A stretch of DNA of 64,000 nt from Streptomyces xylophagus (GCF_000716435.1 NZ_JNWO01000016.1:124001-188000), one strand, 5' to 3'; positions 54,361-62,841 are shown, numbered from the stretch's first letter. Notes: generated from the sequence alone by a model not told the origin. A program made the numbers and translations.

Positions 54361-55196
54361 GCGCCTTCACGCACCCGTACTTCGTGCACGCACTGCTGGC
54401 CGGCACCGCGATCGCCCTGGCGGCCGGTCTCGTGGGGTACTTCCTGGTGCTGCGCGCCCAGGTGTTCACCGGCGACGCGCTCAGCCACGTCGCGTTCACC
54501 GGGGCGCTCGCGGCCCTCGCGCTCGGCTACGACCTGCGGCTGGGACTGTTCGCGGCCACCGTACTGTTCGCGGTGCTGCTCGGCGCGCTGGGCCGCCGCA
54601 GCCGCACCGACGACGTCGCCATCGGCAGCGTCTTCTCCTGGATCCTGGGCCTGGGCGTCTTCTTCCTCACCCTGTACACCACGTCCCGCAACACGGGGAA
54701 CGGCACCGCCGGGGTGAACGTCCTCTTCGGCTCGATCTTCGGCCTCTCCAGCAGTCAGGCCGAACTGGCGGCCGTCGTCGCGGGTTTCATCTGTCTCGCC
54801 GTGCTCGCGATCGCCCGCCCTCTCCTCTTCGCCTCCGTCGACGAGGCGGTGGCGGCGGCCCGCCGCGTACCCGTACGCCTGTTGGGCATCGCCTTCCTGA
54901 TCCTGGTCGGTGCCTGTGCGGCCGAGGCGGCCCAGGCGGTCGGTTCACTCCTGCTGCTCGGTCTGCTCGCGGCACCCGCCGGAGCCGCGGCGCGGCTCAC
55001 CGACCGGCCGTACCACGCCCTCGCCCTGTCCGCGGGACTCGCGGTGGCGGAGATGTGGGCGGGCCTCGCCCTGAGCTACTACGTTCCCCAACTGCCGCCC
55101 AGTTTCGCCATCATGGCCGTCGCCACGGCCGTCTACGCGGTCGCGCTCATCGGCGTACGCCGGCCCCGCGCCCGCCCCGGTCTCGCGGAGGCGTGA
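54357..55196 (+). CDS. znuB: Zinc ABC transporter permease, second copy
   Basis: A second ABC-3 permease, 279 residues: YFVHALLAGTAIALAAGLVGYFLVLRAQVFTGDALSHVAFTG, the shared RPLLFASVDEAVAAARRVPVRLLGIAFL segment, and GSLLLLGLLAAPAGAAARLTDRP. It is clearly a paralog of the preceding permease but diverged, fitting the second subunit of a heterodimer. ATGA overlap upstream; its stop overlaps the zur start in TGATG. Confidence 0.9.
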   Translation: MSAFTHPYFVHALLAGTAIALAAGLVGYFLVLRAQVFTGDALSHVAFTGALAALALGYDLRLGLFAATVLFAVLLGALGRRSRTDDVAIGSVFSWILGLGVFFLTLYTTSRNTGNGTAGVNVLFGSIFGLSSSQAELAAVVAGFICLAVLAIARPLLFASVDEAVAAARRVPVRLLGIAFLILVGACAAEAAQAVGSLLLLGLLAAPAGAAARLTDRPYHALALSAGLAVAEMWAGLALSYYVPQLPPSFAIMAVATAVYAVALIGVRRPRARPGLAEA

Positions 55197-55615
55197 TGAG
55201 CGAACCGGCCGACGACCTGGACCTCATCGGCCGCCGCACCGCCCAACGCACCAGCGTCGTAGGGGCGTTGATCGACCACGGCGGCTTCGTCGGCGCCCGC
55301 GCCCTGCACGACGCACTGAGAACTCAGGGCGCGCGCGTGGGCCTCAACACCGTCTACCGCACCCTGGCCGCCCTGGTGGAAGCCGGCCGCGCCGACGTCG
55401 TACGCGACCGGGGTGGTGAACGCCTCTTCCGGCACCGCGCGTTCCCCGAGCATCAGCACTATCTGCTGTGCCGCGCCTGCGGGTTGAGCACCCCGGTCGA
55501 CTCCGAGACGGTCGAGACCTGGGCCGCGCGGGTGGCCGACATCTCCGGTTTCGCGGAGGTCGAGCACACCGTCGAACTCACCGGTCTCTGCCCGCGGTGC
55601 CGGGCAAGTTCATAA
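55196..55615 (+). CDS. zur: Zinc uptake regulator Zur (Fur family)
   Basis: A 139-residue Fur-family repressor. Winged HTH GARALHDALRTQGARVGLNTVYRTLAALVEAG (about 33-64), metal site residues in FRHRAFPEHQHYLLCRACG (H80, H86, H88, C92, C95) and the second structural Cys pair at C132/C135 (CPRC). The DNA-recognition sequence NTVYRTL is typical. With zinc bound it represses zinc genes. Being last in the ABC operon behind Zur-box-like sites makes it autoregulated. A further Zur-box-like site starts directly after its stop. Confidence 0.93.
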   Translation: MSEPADDLDLIGRRTAQRTSVVGALIDHGGFVGARALHDALRTQGARVGLNTVYRTLAALVEAGRADVVRDRGGERLFRHRAFPEHQHYLLCRACGLSTPVDSETVETWAARVADISGFAEVEHTVELTGLCPRCRASS

Positions 55616-55630
55616 TGGGATTCATTTTCA
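55616..55630. promoter_or_regulatory. Zur-box-like site upstream of rpmF
   Basis: TGGGATTCATTTTCA matches 11 of 15 positions of TGAAAATGATTTTCA; the right half is perfect. It lies 54 bp before the cysteine-free L32 gene, exactly where a Zur operator is expected. Confidence 0.65.
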
Positions 55631-55683
55631 TGTAGATTCACTGCAGCTCACCGGCAGCCATCGCAATCGTCCAGGAGGACCCC

Positions 55684-55854
55684 ATGGCAGTTCCCAAGCG
55701 GAAGATGTCCCGCAGCAACACCCGTCACCGCCGCGCCCAGTGGAAGGCGACCACGCCGGCGCTCGTGCCGATCACCATCGACGGCGTCCCGTACCTCGTG
55801 CCCCAGCGGCTGGCGAAGGCCTACGAGCGCGGGCTGCTGCGCCCCGAGGGCTGA
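55684..55854 (+). CDS. rpmF: Cysteine-free ribosomal protein L32 paralog (C- form)
   Basis: A 56-residue protein beginning [20 protein letters not shown], the unmistakable L32 start. The usual zinc ribbon (two CxxC pairs) is entirely absent: the tail reads [21 protein letters not shown] without any Cys. Such C- paralogs replace the zinc-binding L32 when zinc is scarce, releasing zinc; in Streptomyces they are Zur-regulated. AGGAGG precedes ATG 55684. It sits between zur and the COG0523 GTPase, 6 bases before the latter, so it is probably co-transcribed with it. Its short length is why automatic ORF lists can miss it. Confidence 0.93.
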   Translation: MAVPKRKMSRSNTRHRRAQWKATTPALVPITIDGVPYLVPQRLAKAYERGLLRPEG

Positions 55855-55860
55855 CCGTTC

Positions 55861-57048
55861 ATGTCCTACGGCTCTCACGACCGGCTGCCCGTCACCGTCC
55901 TGTCCGGATTCCTCGGCGCGGGCAAGACCACCCTCCTCAATCACGTCCTCGGCAACCGCGAGGGACTGCGCGTCGCCGTCATCGTCAACGACATGAGCGA
56001 GGTCAACATCGACGCCGCCCTGGTGCGCGGCGGCGAGGCGGCCCTGTCCCGCACCGAGGAACGCCTGGTCGAGATGACCAACGGCTGTATCTGCTGCACC
56101 CTGCGCGACGACCTGCTGGAGGAGATCGACCGGTTGGCCCGCGAGGGCCGCTTCGACTACTTGCTGATCGAGTCGTCCGGCATCTCCGAACCCATGCCAG
56201 TGGCCGCGACCTTCGCCTTCGCCCGCGACGACGGCGCCACCCTCGGGGAGATCGCCCGTCTGGACACCATGGTCACGGTCGTGGACGCCGCCAACTTCCT
56301 GCCCGAACTGGCCGGCGGCGACGAACTCGTCGAACGGGGCCTGGACCAGTACGAGGACGACGAACGCACCGTCAGCGACCTGCTCATGGACCAGATCGAG
56401 TTCGCCGACGTCATCGTCCTCAACAAACTCGACCTCGTCGACCAGGAGTCGGCGGACCGGCTGCGGGCGACCCTCACCCGCCTCAACCCGGCCGCGCGCG
56501 TCGTCCCGGCCGTCCACGGCCGCGTGCGGGTCGCCGACGTACTGGGCACCGGCCTCTTCGACCTGGAACGCGCCCAACAGGCCCCCGGCTGGGTGCGGGA
56601 GCTCAACGGCGACCACATCCCCGAGACCGAGGAGTACGGCATCTCCTCGACCGTCTTCCGCTCCGAACTGCCCTTCCACCCGGGCCGGTTGTGGACCTTC
56701 GTGACCGAAGGACTCGACAGCGGCGCACACGGACAGATCCTGCGCTCCAAGGGCTTCTTCACCCTGGCCAGCCGCCCACGGGTGACGGGCCTGTGGTCCC
56801 AGGCAGGCTCCGTCGCCCGCTTCGAACCCTCCGCCGCGAACGACCCCGACAGCCCCGACTGCCAGGAACTGGTCTTCATCGGCACACACCTGCGCACGGA
56901 CGCCCTGCACGCGGCACTGACCAACTGCCTCATGGCCTACGGCGAGAGCCTCCCGCCCGTCGACCCGTTCCCCGCCTGGGACACCTACGGCATCGACGAC
57001 ACCTGCGCGCACGAACACCCCGACCTCGTGGCGCCTGCCCAGTCGTGA
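55861..57048 (+). CDS. COG0523/CobW-family zinc metallochaperone GTPase
   Basis: A 395-residue G3E GTPase. Walker [10 protein letters not shown] (16-24), the metal motif GCICC with C76/C78/C79, [10 protein letters not shown] (Walker B/switch), and the guanine-specificity NKLD in [11 protein letters not shown] are intact; a CobW_C domain follows. Zur-regulated COG0523 proteins deliver zinc to client enzymes in starvation. It has no His-rich loop. The gene ends at 57048, the base before the isonitrile synthase's stop codon on the other strand (57049). Probably in one operon with rpmF. Confidence 0.92.
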   Translation: MSYGSHDRLPVTVLSGFLGAGKTTLLNHVLGNREGLRVAVIVNDMSEVNIDAALVRGGEAALSRTEERLVEMTNGCICCTLRDDLLEEIDRLAREGRFDYLLIESSGISEPMPVAATFAFARDDGATLGEIARLDTMVTVVDAANFLPELAGGDELVERGLDQYEDDERTVSDLLMDQIEFADVIVLNKLDLVDQESADRLRATLTRLNPAARVVPAVHGRVRVADVLGTGLFDLERAQQAPGWVRELNGDHIPETEEYGISSTVFRSELPFHPGRLWTFVTEGLDSGAHGQILRSKGFFTLASRPRVTGLWSQAGSVARFEPSAANDPDSPDCQELVFIGTHLRTDALHAALTNCLMAYGESLPPVDPFPAWDTYGIDDTCAHEHPDLVAPAQS

Positions 57049-57981
57049 TCAGACCTGCTCGAAATGACTGGGTCTGCCGTCGCTCTCGATCACGCGACCC
57101 CACTGAGCCGCCTTGTCCCGGGGCATGAGCGTCCAGGTCCCGTCCGTGCGGCGCAGGGCCGCCGAGTGCCACGGCGTGGTCCAGGCATCGGGCGCGTCGA
57201 GGAGCCGGATGCCGAACTTGGGTGCGCCGACGGGCTGGGGGTGGATGGACAGGCGTACGGCGTGGGGGTGGTGGTCGGCGATGAGGTCGCCCCAGGCGCG
57301 GCTGCGCTGGATGACGCCGTACGCCCGTTGCCGGCAGGCGCGTTGCAGCGCTGAGCGGGTGCCCCGGTGGTCGGCGGTGTCCTCCACGAGGAAACGGGTG
57401 ATCCCCCGGTACAACGCGAGAGCGTGGTCGTCGGCGCGGATCTCGGTGCGCAGGGCGTCCAGCGGCGGGGCGTAACGCCCGTGGACGTGGGCGCGTTTCG
57501 CGTCGTGCGGAAGGTCGCCGAGGACGTCGCGCAGGTCGAAGACGGACAGTCTCGACAGGTCCAACTGTCCTATCAGCAGGCGGAGTTCGTCTGCGTAGGC
57601 GTCGATGTGCCCGTCGGGGACGCCGATGAGGTCGCCGAAGATGTGGCCGTCGGAGCAGATCGTCATGCGGGCGCCGGGTGGGTAGACGCGCTCGATCTCC
57701 GTGCACAGCGTGTTGAGGAAGGTGAGGGAGAGGCGCTCGCCCATGTCGGGGAGGTGGCCGAGGACCTTGGCGGGGTTGGGGGATTTGCAGGGGAAGCCGG
57801 GGAGGGTGAAGGCGATGGGGGCACCTGCGCGGACGAACTCGGTGATCTGGCCCAGTTGTTGAGGGAACGCCTCGGCGGAGGCGTGAGCCCGGTCGGTCGT
57901 GCGGTGGTGCGGCAGGAGCAGGTTCAGGATCGCGGCGCCGGTGCTCGTGGGGAGGGTGTCCGGCGTGGTCGTCAACGGCAT
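57049..57981 (-). CDS. Isonitrile synthase, PvcA/IsnA/DIT1 family
   Basis: A 310-residue member of the isocyanide synthase family (DIT1_PvcA): FTLPGFPCKSPNPAKVLGHL then PDMGERLSLTFLNTLC, YPPGARMTICSDGHIFGDLIGV, LRDVLGDLPHDAKRAHVHGRY, and C-terminal AVRLSIHPQPVGAPKFGIRLL. PvcA/IsnA make an isonitrile from the amino group of Tyr or Trp, taking the extra carbon from ribulose-5-phosphate. The usual neighbour, a PvcB-type 2OG oxygenase, is absent; a P450 gene precedes it instead. ATG 57981 has GGAGG six bases upstream; an upstream ATG at 58017 is weaker. A hairpin separates it from the P450 gene. Confidence 0.88.
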   Translation of the reverse strand: MPLTTTPDTLPTSTGAAILNLLLPHHRTTDRAHASAEAFPQQLGQITEFVRAGAPIAFTLPGFPCKSPNPAKVLGHLPDMGERLSLTFLNTLCTEIERVYPPGARMTICSDGHIFGDLIGVPDGHIDAYADELRLLIGQLDLSRLSVFDLRDVLGDLPHDAKRAHVHGRYAPPLDALRTEIRADDHALALYRGITRFLVEDTADHRGTRSALQRACRQRAYGVIQRSRAWGDLIADHHPHAVRLSIHPQPVGAPKFGIRLLDAPDAWTTPWHSAALRRTDGTWTLMPRDKAAQWGRVIESDGRPSHFEQV

Positions 57982-58075
57982 GTCGTTCCTCCGGGAGGTG
58001 TGCGGGCATGACGGCATGGCGCCGGGGCGGTTCGTGGCCGGGCGCCGTAGGGCGGGTGGGGCAGGTCAGGCGGAG

Positions 58076-58103
58076 CCGGGGCGGGTGCTTTCGCCCGCCC
58101 CGG
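58076..58103. terminator. Hairpin between P450 and isonitrile synthase genes
   Basis: Perfect 10-bp stem CCGGGGCGGG / CCCGCCCCGG around TGCTTTCG, in the 139-bp gap of the minus-strand cluster. It could limit readthrough, so isnA may have partly independent expression. Confidence 0.6.
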
Positions 58104-58120
58104 TCATCCGGGGGCCCGGG

Positions 58121-59362
58121 TCAGAGGCGTCGGTCGTAGCCGACGGGGAGGTGGTTCGTGCCGCGGCCCAGGACGGCCGGGATCCACTCGATGTCCTTGT
58201 CTGCGACGGCCAGTTGGAAGCCGGGGAGACGGGCGAGGAGGGTGCCGAGCGCGGTCTGGAGTTCGGCGCGGGCGAGCGCGGCGCCGGGGCAGAAGTGGAT
58301 GCCGTGGCCGAAGGCCAGGTGGGGGTTCGGGGAGCGGTCGAGGTCGAGGGTGTCGGGGTCCGGGAAGCGGCGCGGGTCGCGGTTGGCCGCGCACAGGGAG
58401 ACGATCACCGAGTCGCCTGCCGGGACTTGGGTGCCGTGCAGGTCGCTGTCCTGGTCGAAGAAGCGCCAGGTCGTCAGCTCGAAGGCGCTGTCGTAGCGCA
58501 GGAGTTCCTCGACCGCGCGGGGCAGGAGCGTCGGGTCGGCGCGCAGACGGGTCAGCTGGTCCGGGTTGCGGAACAGGGCGATCAGGGCGGTCGTGATCTG
58601 GTTGGTGACCGGTTCCTGGCCGGCGACCAGGAGCTGGAAGATCATCGAGTCCAGTTCCTCCTGGGACAGTTCGCGGCGGTCCCGGGCCACGACCAGGCGG
58701 CTGAGCAGGTCGTCCTCCCCGTGCTCACGCTTGTGGGCGACGACCTCGGCTATGTAGCTCTGCAGGCCGTGCAGGCGGGCTTCGTACACCGGGCGTCCCG
58801 GATCTGTCGGGCCGACCGGCTGGACGACCTTGCCCCAGTCGCGGTCGAAGCGGGCCGCCAACTCCTGCGGCAGGCCGATGACTTCGGCGAGCACCTGGAA
58901 GGGGAAGCGGGCGGCGAAGCCCGACACGAGATCAGCGGGGCCGGACGAGGGAAGGTCGTCGACCAGCGCGTCCGCCAACTCCTGGAAACGGGGCCGGAGT
59001 TCCTCGATCCGGCGGGGCGTGAACGCGTCGGTCACGAAGCGCCGCATGCGGGTGTGCTCGGGCGGGTCCTGGTGGAGGAGGTGGACCTGGAGCTGGGAGT
59101 GCTGCGGCTCCGGCATGATCGAGGCGCGGGCTCGCCAACTGTCGTTTCCGCGCTCGTGGTTCTTGCCCAGGCGGTCGTCGTTGAGGGCGGAGTGGGCGGC
59201 TTCGTAGCCGGTGACGAGCCATGCCTGTACGCCGCTGGGGAAGAGGACCCGGTGAACCGGGCCCGCCTCGCGCATCTCCTCGTAGAGGGGATAGGGATCG
59301 GCCTTGTAGGGGCAGCCCATCAGCGGTACGGGCTCGGCGGCCAGGGGCTCTTGGACGGTCAT
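58121..59362 (-). CDS. Cytochrome P450
   Basis: A 413-residue bacterial P450. Heme-binding loop AFGHGIHFCPGAALAR with the axial Cys, the ExxR in AVEELLRYDSAF (E-E-L-L-R), and the I-helix LLVAGQEPVTNQITTAL where the usual acid-Thr pair reads QEPVT. Soluble class needing a ferredoxin, none nearby. In fungal xanthocillin clusters a P450 dimerises isocyanide monomers, and in other systems P450s tailor the isonitrile; a comparable role is inferred here from co-orientation with the isonitrile synthase. It begins 12 bases after the asparagine-synthase stop. Confidence 0.93.
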   Translation of the reverse strand: MTVQEPLAAEPVPLMGCPYKADPYPLYEEMREAGPVHRVLFPSGVQAWLVTGYEAAHSALNDDRLGKNHERGNDSWRARASIMPEPQHSQLQVHLLHQDPPEHTRMRRFVTDAFTPRRIEELRPRFQELADALVDDLPSSGPADLVSGFAARFPFQVLAEVIGLPQELAARFDRDWGKVVQPVGPTDPGRPVYEARLHGLQSYIAEVVAHKREHGEDDLLSRLVVARDRRELSQEELDSMIFQLLVAGQEPVTNQITTALIALFRNPDQLTRLRADPTLLPRAVEELLRYDSAFELTTWRFFDQDSDLHGTQVPAGDSVIVSLCAANRDPRRFPDPDTLDLDRSPNPHLAFGHGIHFCPGAALARAELQTALGTLLARLPGFQLAVADKDIEWIPAVLGRGTNHLPVGYDRRL

Positions 59363-59374
59363 GAACGAGGCTCC

Positions 59375-61192
59375 TCAGAGGGCGAGTTCGGGCTGGTGGT
59401 GGTCGAGCCAGAGGGCGAGGTCGACGACGCGCTCCAGCCGTAGGCGGTGGCCCCACTGCAGTTGGTCGGGCGGGGTGTCGAGGCAGGGCTTGATGCGGGT
59501 CTCGTCGGCGAGGGCGCGGACCTGTTCGGTGGCGAGGGCGTCGCGGGCCAGGTTCTGGAGGCCGCGGTTGTAGTCGGGGTGGTGGGTGGCGGGGTAGTGG
59601 TTCTTGGGGCGCCACAGGACCGACTCGGGCGCCAGGCCGGTACCGGTCGCGCGCAGCAGGCTCTTCTCCCGGCCGTCGTGACTCTTCAGTGCCCAGGGGG
59701 TGTTGAAGGCGTACTCGACGAGCCGGTGGTCGCAGTACGGGACGCGGACCTCCAGGCCCTGCGCCATGCTCAACCGGTCCTTGCGGTGCAGGAGTTGGCG
59801 CAGCCAGCGGGTCAGGGAGACGTGCTGCATCTCGCGCTGCCGGTGTTCGGTGGGCGTCTCGTCGTCAAGATGCGGTACGGCGGCCAGCGCGGTGCGGTAG
59901 GTGTCGGCGCGGAACTCCCCCATGCGCAGGTCGAGTTCGGGGTTGAGCGGCATCGCGGCCTCGTCGCCCGTCACCAGGAGCCAGGGGAAAGTGTTCGCGG
60001 CCAGAGCCTTCGGACTGTGGAACCAGGGGTAGCCGCCGAAGACCTCGTCCGCCGCCTCGCCGGACAGGGCGACGGTCGAGTGCCGCCGTATCTCGCCGAA
60101 GAGGAGGTACAGCGAGGTGTCCATGTCGCCGACGCCGATCGGCGAGTCGCGGGCCACGACGACCGCCTTGCGGTGCTCGGGGTCGAGCAGGGTGAGCGGG
60201 TCGAGGACGACGGTGCTGTGGTCGGTGCCGATGAATGCGCCGGCCTCGGTGGCGTACGGGGTGTCGTGGCCGGTGCGCAGCACGTCCCCCGTGAACCGTG
60301 CCGCCTGGTCGCTGTAGTCGACGGCGTACGAGCGGATGCGGGCGTCCGGGCCTTCGCGCAGGCGGAGTTCGTCGGCGAGGAGGGCGGTCAGGACGGTGGA
60401 GTCGAGGCCGCCGGAGAGCAGGCTGCACAGGGGGACGTCGGCTTCAAGTTGGCTGCGCGCGGCCGTTCCGACCAGTTCGCGGATCCGCTCGACGGTCGTG
60501 TCCTGGTCGTCGCCGTGGGCACCCGCCTCCAACTGCCAGTAGCGGCGCTCCCGGATGCCGTCCCGGTCAAGGACGAGCAGGCCGCCGGGCTCGACCTCGC
60601 GTACGCCGGACCACACGGTCGGCCCGGTGGTGAAGACCAGGCTGTACGCCTCCCGGAGGCCGTCGGCGTCCACGCGGGGCCGTATCTCCGGGTGCGCGAA
60701 CAGGGCCTTGGGCTCGGACGCGAAAGCGAGGCCGCCGTCAACTGCCGCCCAGTACAAGGGCTTTACGCCGAGCCGGTCGCGCACGAGCAGCAGTCGCTGC
60801 TCGCGTTCGTCCCAGACGGCGAAGGCGAACATGCCGTCCAAGTGCTCGGCCATCGCCTCGCCCCACTCGGCGTAGGCGCGCAGCACCACTTCGGTGTCGC
60901 TGCGGGTGCGGAACTCGTGCCCCAACCCGCGCAGCTCCGACCGCAGTTGGTGGTGGTTGTAGACCTCACCGCTGTAGCTGAGCACCACGTCGGACCCGTC
61001 GGTCATCGGCTGTACGCCGCCCACGAGGTCGATGACGGACAGGCGTCGGTGGCCGATCGCGGCGCGCTCGCCGAGCCACACGCCTCCGGCGTCGGGGCCG
61101 CGCGGGGTGAGGGTGGCGGTCATGGCCTCGATGACCGGGGCCCTGGTGCGGGCGTCGTGATGGAAGGACACCCAGCCGGTGATTCCACACAT
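59375..61192 (-). CDS. Asparagine-synthetase-like amidotransferase (AsnB type)
   Basis: A 605-residue class II glutamine amidotransferase. The nucleophile Cys2 is in MCGITGWVSF, with PRGPDAGGVW and SYSGEVYNHHQLR (the glutaminase pocket). The synthetase domain has the PP-loop LLSGGLDSTVL and SGEAADEVFGGYPWF, then LEVRVPYCDHRLVEYAF. It should convert a carboxylate to an amide with ATP and glutamine. A housekeeping role is possible. But its place between the exporter and P450 (16- and 12-base gaps) suggests it amidates a pathway intermediate or product. ATG 61192 has GGAG eight bases upstream. Confidence 0.93.
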   Translation of the reverse strand: MCGITGWVSFHHDARTRAPVIEAMTATLTPRGPDAGGVWLGERAAIGHRRLSVIDLVGGVQPMTDGSDVVLSYSGEVYNHHQLRSELRGLGHEFRTRSDTEVVLRAYAEWGEAMAEHLDGMFAFAVWDEREQRLLLVRDRLGVKPLYWAAVDGGLAFASEPKALFAHPEIRPRVDADGLREAYSLVFTTGPTVWSGVREVEPGGLLVLDRDGIRERRYWQLEAGAHGDDQDTTVERIRELVGTAARSQLEADVPLCSLLSGGLDSTVLTALLADELRLREGPDARIRSYAVDYSDQAARFTGDVLRTGHDTPYATEAGAFIGTDHSTVVLDPLTLLDPEHRKAVVVARDSPIGVGDMDTSLYLLFGEIRRHSTVALSGEAADEVFGGYPWFHSPKALAANTFPWLLVTGDEAAMPLNPELDLRMGEFRADTYRTALAAVPHLDDETPTEHRQREMQHVSLTRWLRQLLHRKDRLSMAQGLEVRVPYCDHRLVEYAFNTPWALKSHDGREKSLLRATGTGLAPESVLWRPKNHYPATHHPDYNRGLQNLARDALATEQVRALADETRIKPCLDTPPDQLQWGHRLRLERVVDLALWLDHHQPELAL

Positions 61193-61208
61193 GAGGAGAA
61201 CTCCTGGG

Positions 61209-62552
61209 TCAGTGGTGGGCGGCGGGCGCCGCGTCGGTCGTCTTCTCGGGCTTGCCGGGCACGGGCGTTGACCTCGCGCCGGACAGGGCGAGCAGGGGTA
61301 CGGCGAGACAGGCGGCGGTGGCGGCCAGGGCGAGCCCCGCCCGTGCGCCGCCGGCCAGCGCCCAGGCGGTGGTGGCCAGGGCCGGGCCGAGGGTGAAGCC
61401 CAGGCTGCGGGCGAGCTGCATCGCCGAGCCGAGGGTCGCCGTCCGGTCGGGTGGGGCGGCGCCCATGACCAGAGCCTGGGTCGGACCGCCGTACAGCCCC
61501 ATGCCGATGCCGGCCAGCGCCAGCCGCCAGGCCACGTCCGCCGCCGTCCAGCCGCCACCGAGCGGGACGAGCAGGAGCAGGCCGGCGGCGGTGAGCGCGG
61601 CGCCGGTGACCGCGACGGGCCAGGCACCCCACCGGTCGGCGAGGCGTCCGCCGAACGGGCCCGCCAGGCCCATGCCGAGCGGGAAGGCGAGCACGGTGAG
61701 GCCGGTCGTTGTGGCGCTCAGCCCGTCGTCGCGCTGGAGGTGCAGGGCGACGACGTAGTGCATGGCGGCGAATCCGGCCGCGAGGCTCAGCACCGCCCCG
61801 TGGGCCGGGAACAGTCCCGTTGTGCGCAGTACGCCGGTCACCGGACGCCCGCCGGGCCCGCGCAACCACCGCCACAGCGGCGGTACGGCGGCCGGGGCGA
61901 GGAGCAACCAGGCTGGGTCGTCCGCCGCCAGCGTCAGCGCCAGAAGCAGGGTCGCGACGCCGGCGGCCACCAGCAGCGCGTCGGTCATGGACCGGCGATC
62001 GGGTGCGCGCAGTCCGCCACCGTCCCTCGGCATCGCCTTCCAGGCGACGGCGAGGGCGAGCACGCAGAACGGGATCTTGACCAGGAAGACGGCACGCCAC
62101 CCCAGATGGTCGAGCAGCAGTCCGCCCACCGCCGGTCCGGTGACCGCGCCCAGTGGGCCGAGTGTCGCGGGCACGCTCATCGCCCGCGCCCTCGACTCCG
62201 GTCGAACCGAACGGATCGCGAGCACCGGCATCAGCACGAACAGCACCGCCCCGAACGCGCCCTGCGCGAGGCGGGCCGCGATCAGCCAGGCCGCCCAGGG
62301 GGCGATGGCGGCAAGCGCGCTGCACAGACCGAAGCCGGCGGTCGCGGTCAGCACCGCTGCGCGCAGACCCACGCCGTCCAGCCAGCGGCCGACCGGTAAC
62401 AGCAGGGCCACGACGGGGAGTTGGTAACCCAGTACGGCCCATTGCGCGGTCGCGGCGGACACGTGCAGACCGTCGGCGATGTCCGCCAGGGCCACATTGA
62501 CGATGTTCATGTCGAGCATCGCGATGAACGACAGCACGCCTGCCAGCGCCAC
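61209..62552 (-). CDS. MFS exporter of the isonitrile cluster
   Basis: A 447-residue major-facilitator protein with about 14 helices: FIAMLDMNIVNVALADIADGL (helix 1 D/N pair), VGRWLDGVGLRAAVL, and the GPAVGGLLLDHLGWRAVFLVKIP antiporter motif. Product export or self-protection is inferred. GTG 62552 is the first conventional start in the frame, but AGGAGG is 14 bases before it; a CTG at 62558 would have the ideal 8-base spacing and restores WLLV to helix 1. It is the first gene of the minus-strand cluster, followed closely by asnB. Confidence 0.87.
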   Translation of the reverse strand: MALAGVLSFIAMLDMNIVNVALADIADGLHVSAATAQWAVLGYQLPVVALLLPVGRWLDGVGLRAAVLTATAGFGLCSALAAIAPWAAWLIAARLAQGAFGAVLFVLMPVLAIRSVRPESRARAMSVPATLGPLGAVTGPAVGGLLLDHLGWRAVFLVKIPFCVLALAVAWKAMPRDGGGLRAPDRRSMTDALLVAAGVATLLLALTLAADDPAWLLLAPAAVPPLWRWLRGPGGRPVTGVLRTTGLFPAHGAVLSLAAGFAAMHYVVALHLQRDDGLSATTTGLTVLAFPLGMGLAGPFGGRLADRWGAWPVAVTGAALTAAGLLLLVPLGGGWTAADVAWRLALAGIGMGLYGGPTQALVMGAAPPDRTATLGSAMQLARSLGFTLGPALATTAWALAGGARAGLALAATAACLAVPLLALSGARSTPVPGKPEKTTDAAPAAHH

Positions 62553-62575
62553 CAGCAGCCAGCGGTCCTCCTGTG

Positions 62576-62615
62576 CCGGGCCGACGGATGGGCGGCCGGG
62601 CCGACGGATATGCGG
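62576..62615. repeat. 20-bp imperfect tandem repeat upstream of the MFS gene
   Basis: CCGGGCCGACGGATGGGCGG and CCGGGCCGACGGATATGCGG, head to tail, 18 of 20 identical, in the leader of the isonitrile cluster. Either a slipped-strand duplication or a doubled protein site. Confidence 0.75.
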
Positions 62616-62841
62616 CCGGGCTGTTCCGAACCGGGACTTCGGTGCGTCACCTCTGTGCCCCTCCCCTCACGGGTGGGCTGCCGGACAGCAGCCTCGTCCC
62701 ACAAGTCGGGGGAAATCCGGGGTGAGTTCCCGGGCGGCGGCCGGCAAAAGCGGTGAGCGATGTCCGGGCGGGCGAAGGGAACTCCGCGCCTCACCCGGCC
62801 GACTACTGAAGGACAACCCCTCAGGACAACAGGAGTTCCCC

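Noticed and set aside
59375..61627. A 750-residue reading of asnB starting at 61627
   Set aside because: Class II amidotransferases need Cys at position 2; MCGITG at 61192 fixes the start, and upstream codons are a shadow of the MFS gene.
62553..62841. A Zur box in the isonitrile cluster leader
   Set aside because: No sequence close to TGAAAATGATTTTCA was found on either strand, so zinc control of the cluster is not supported by visible sites.
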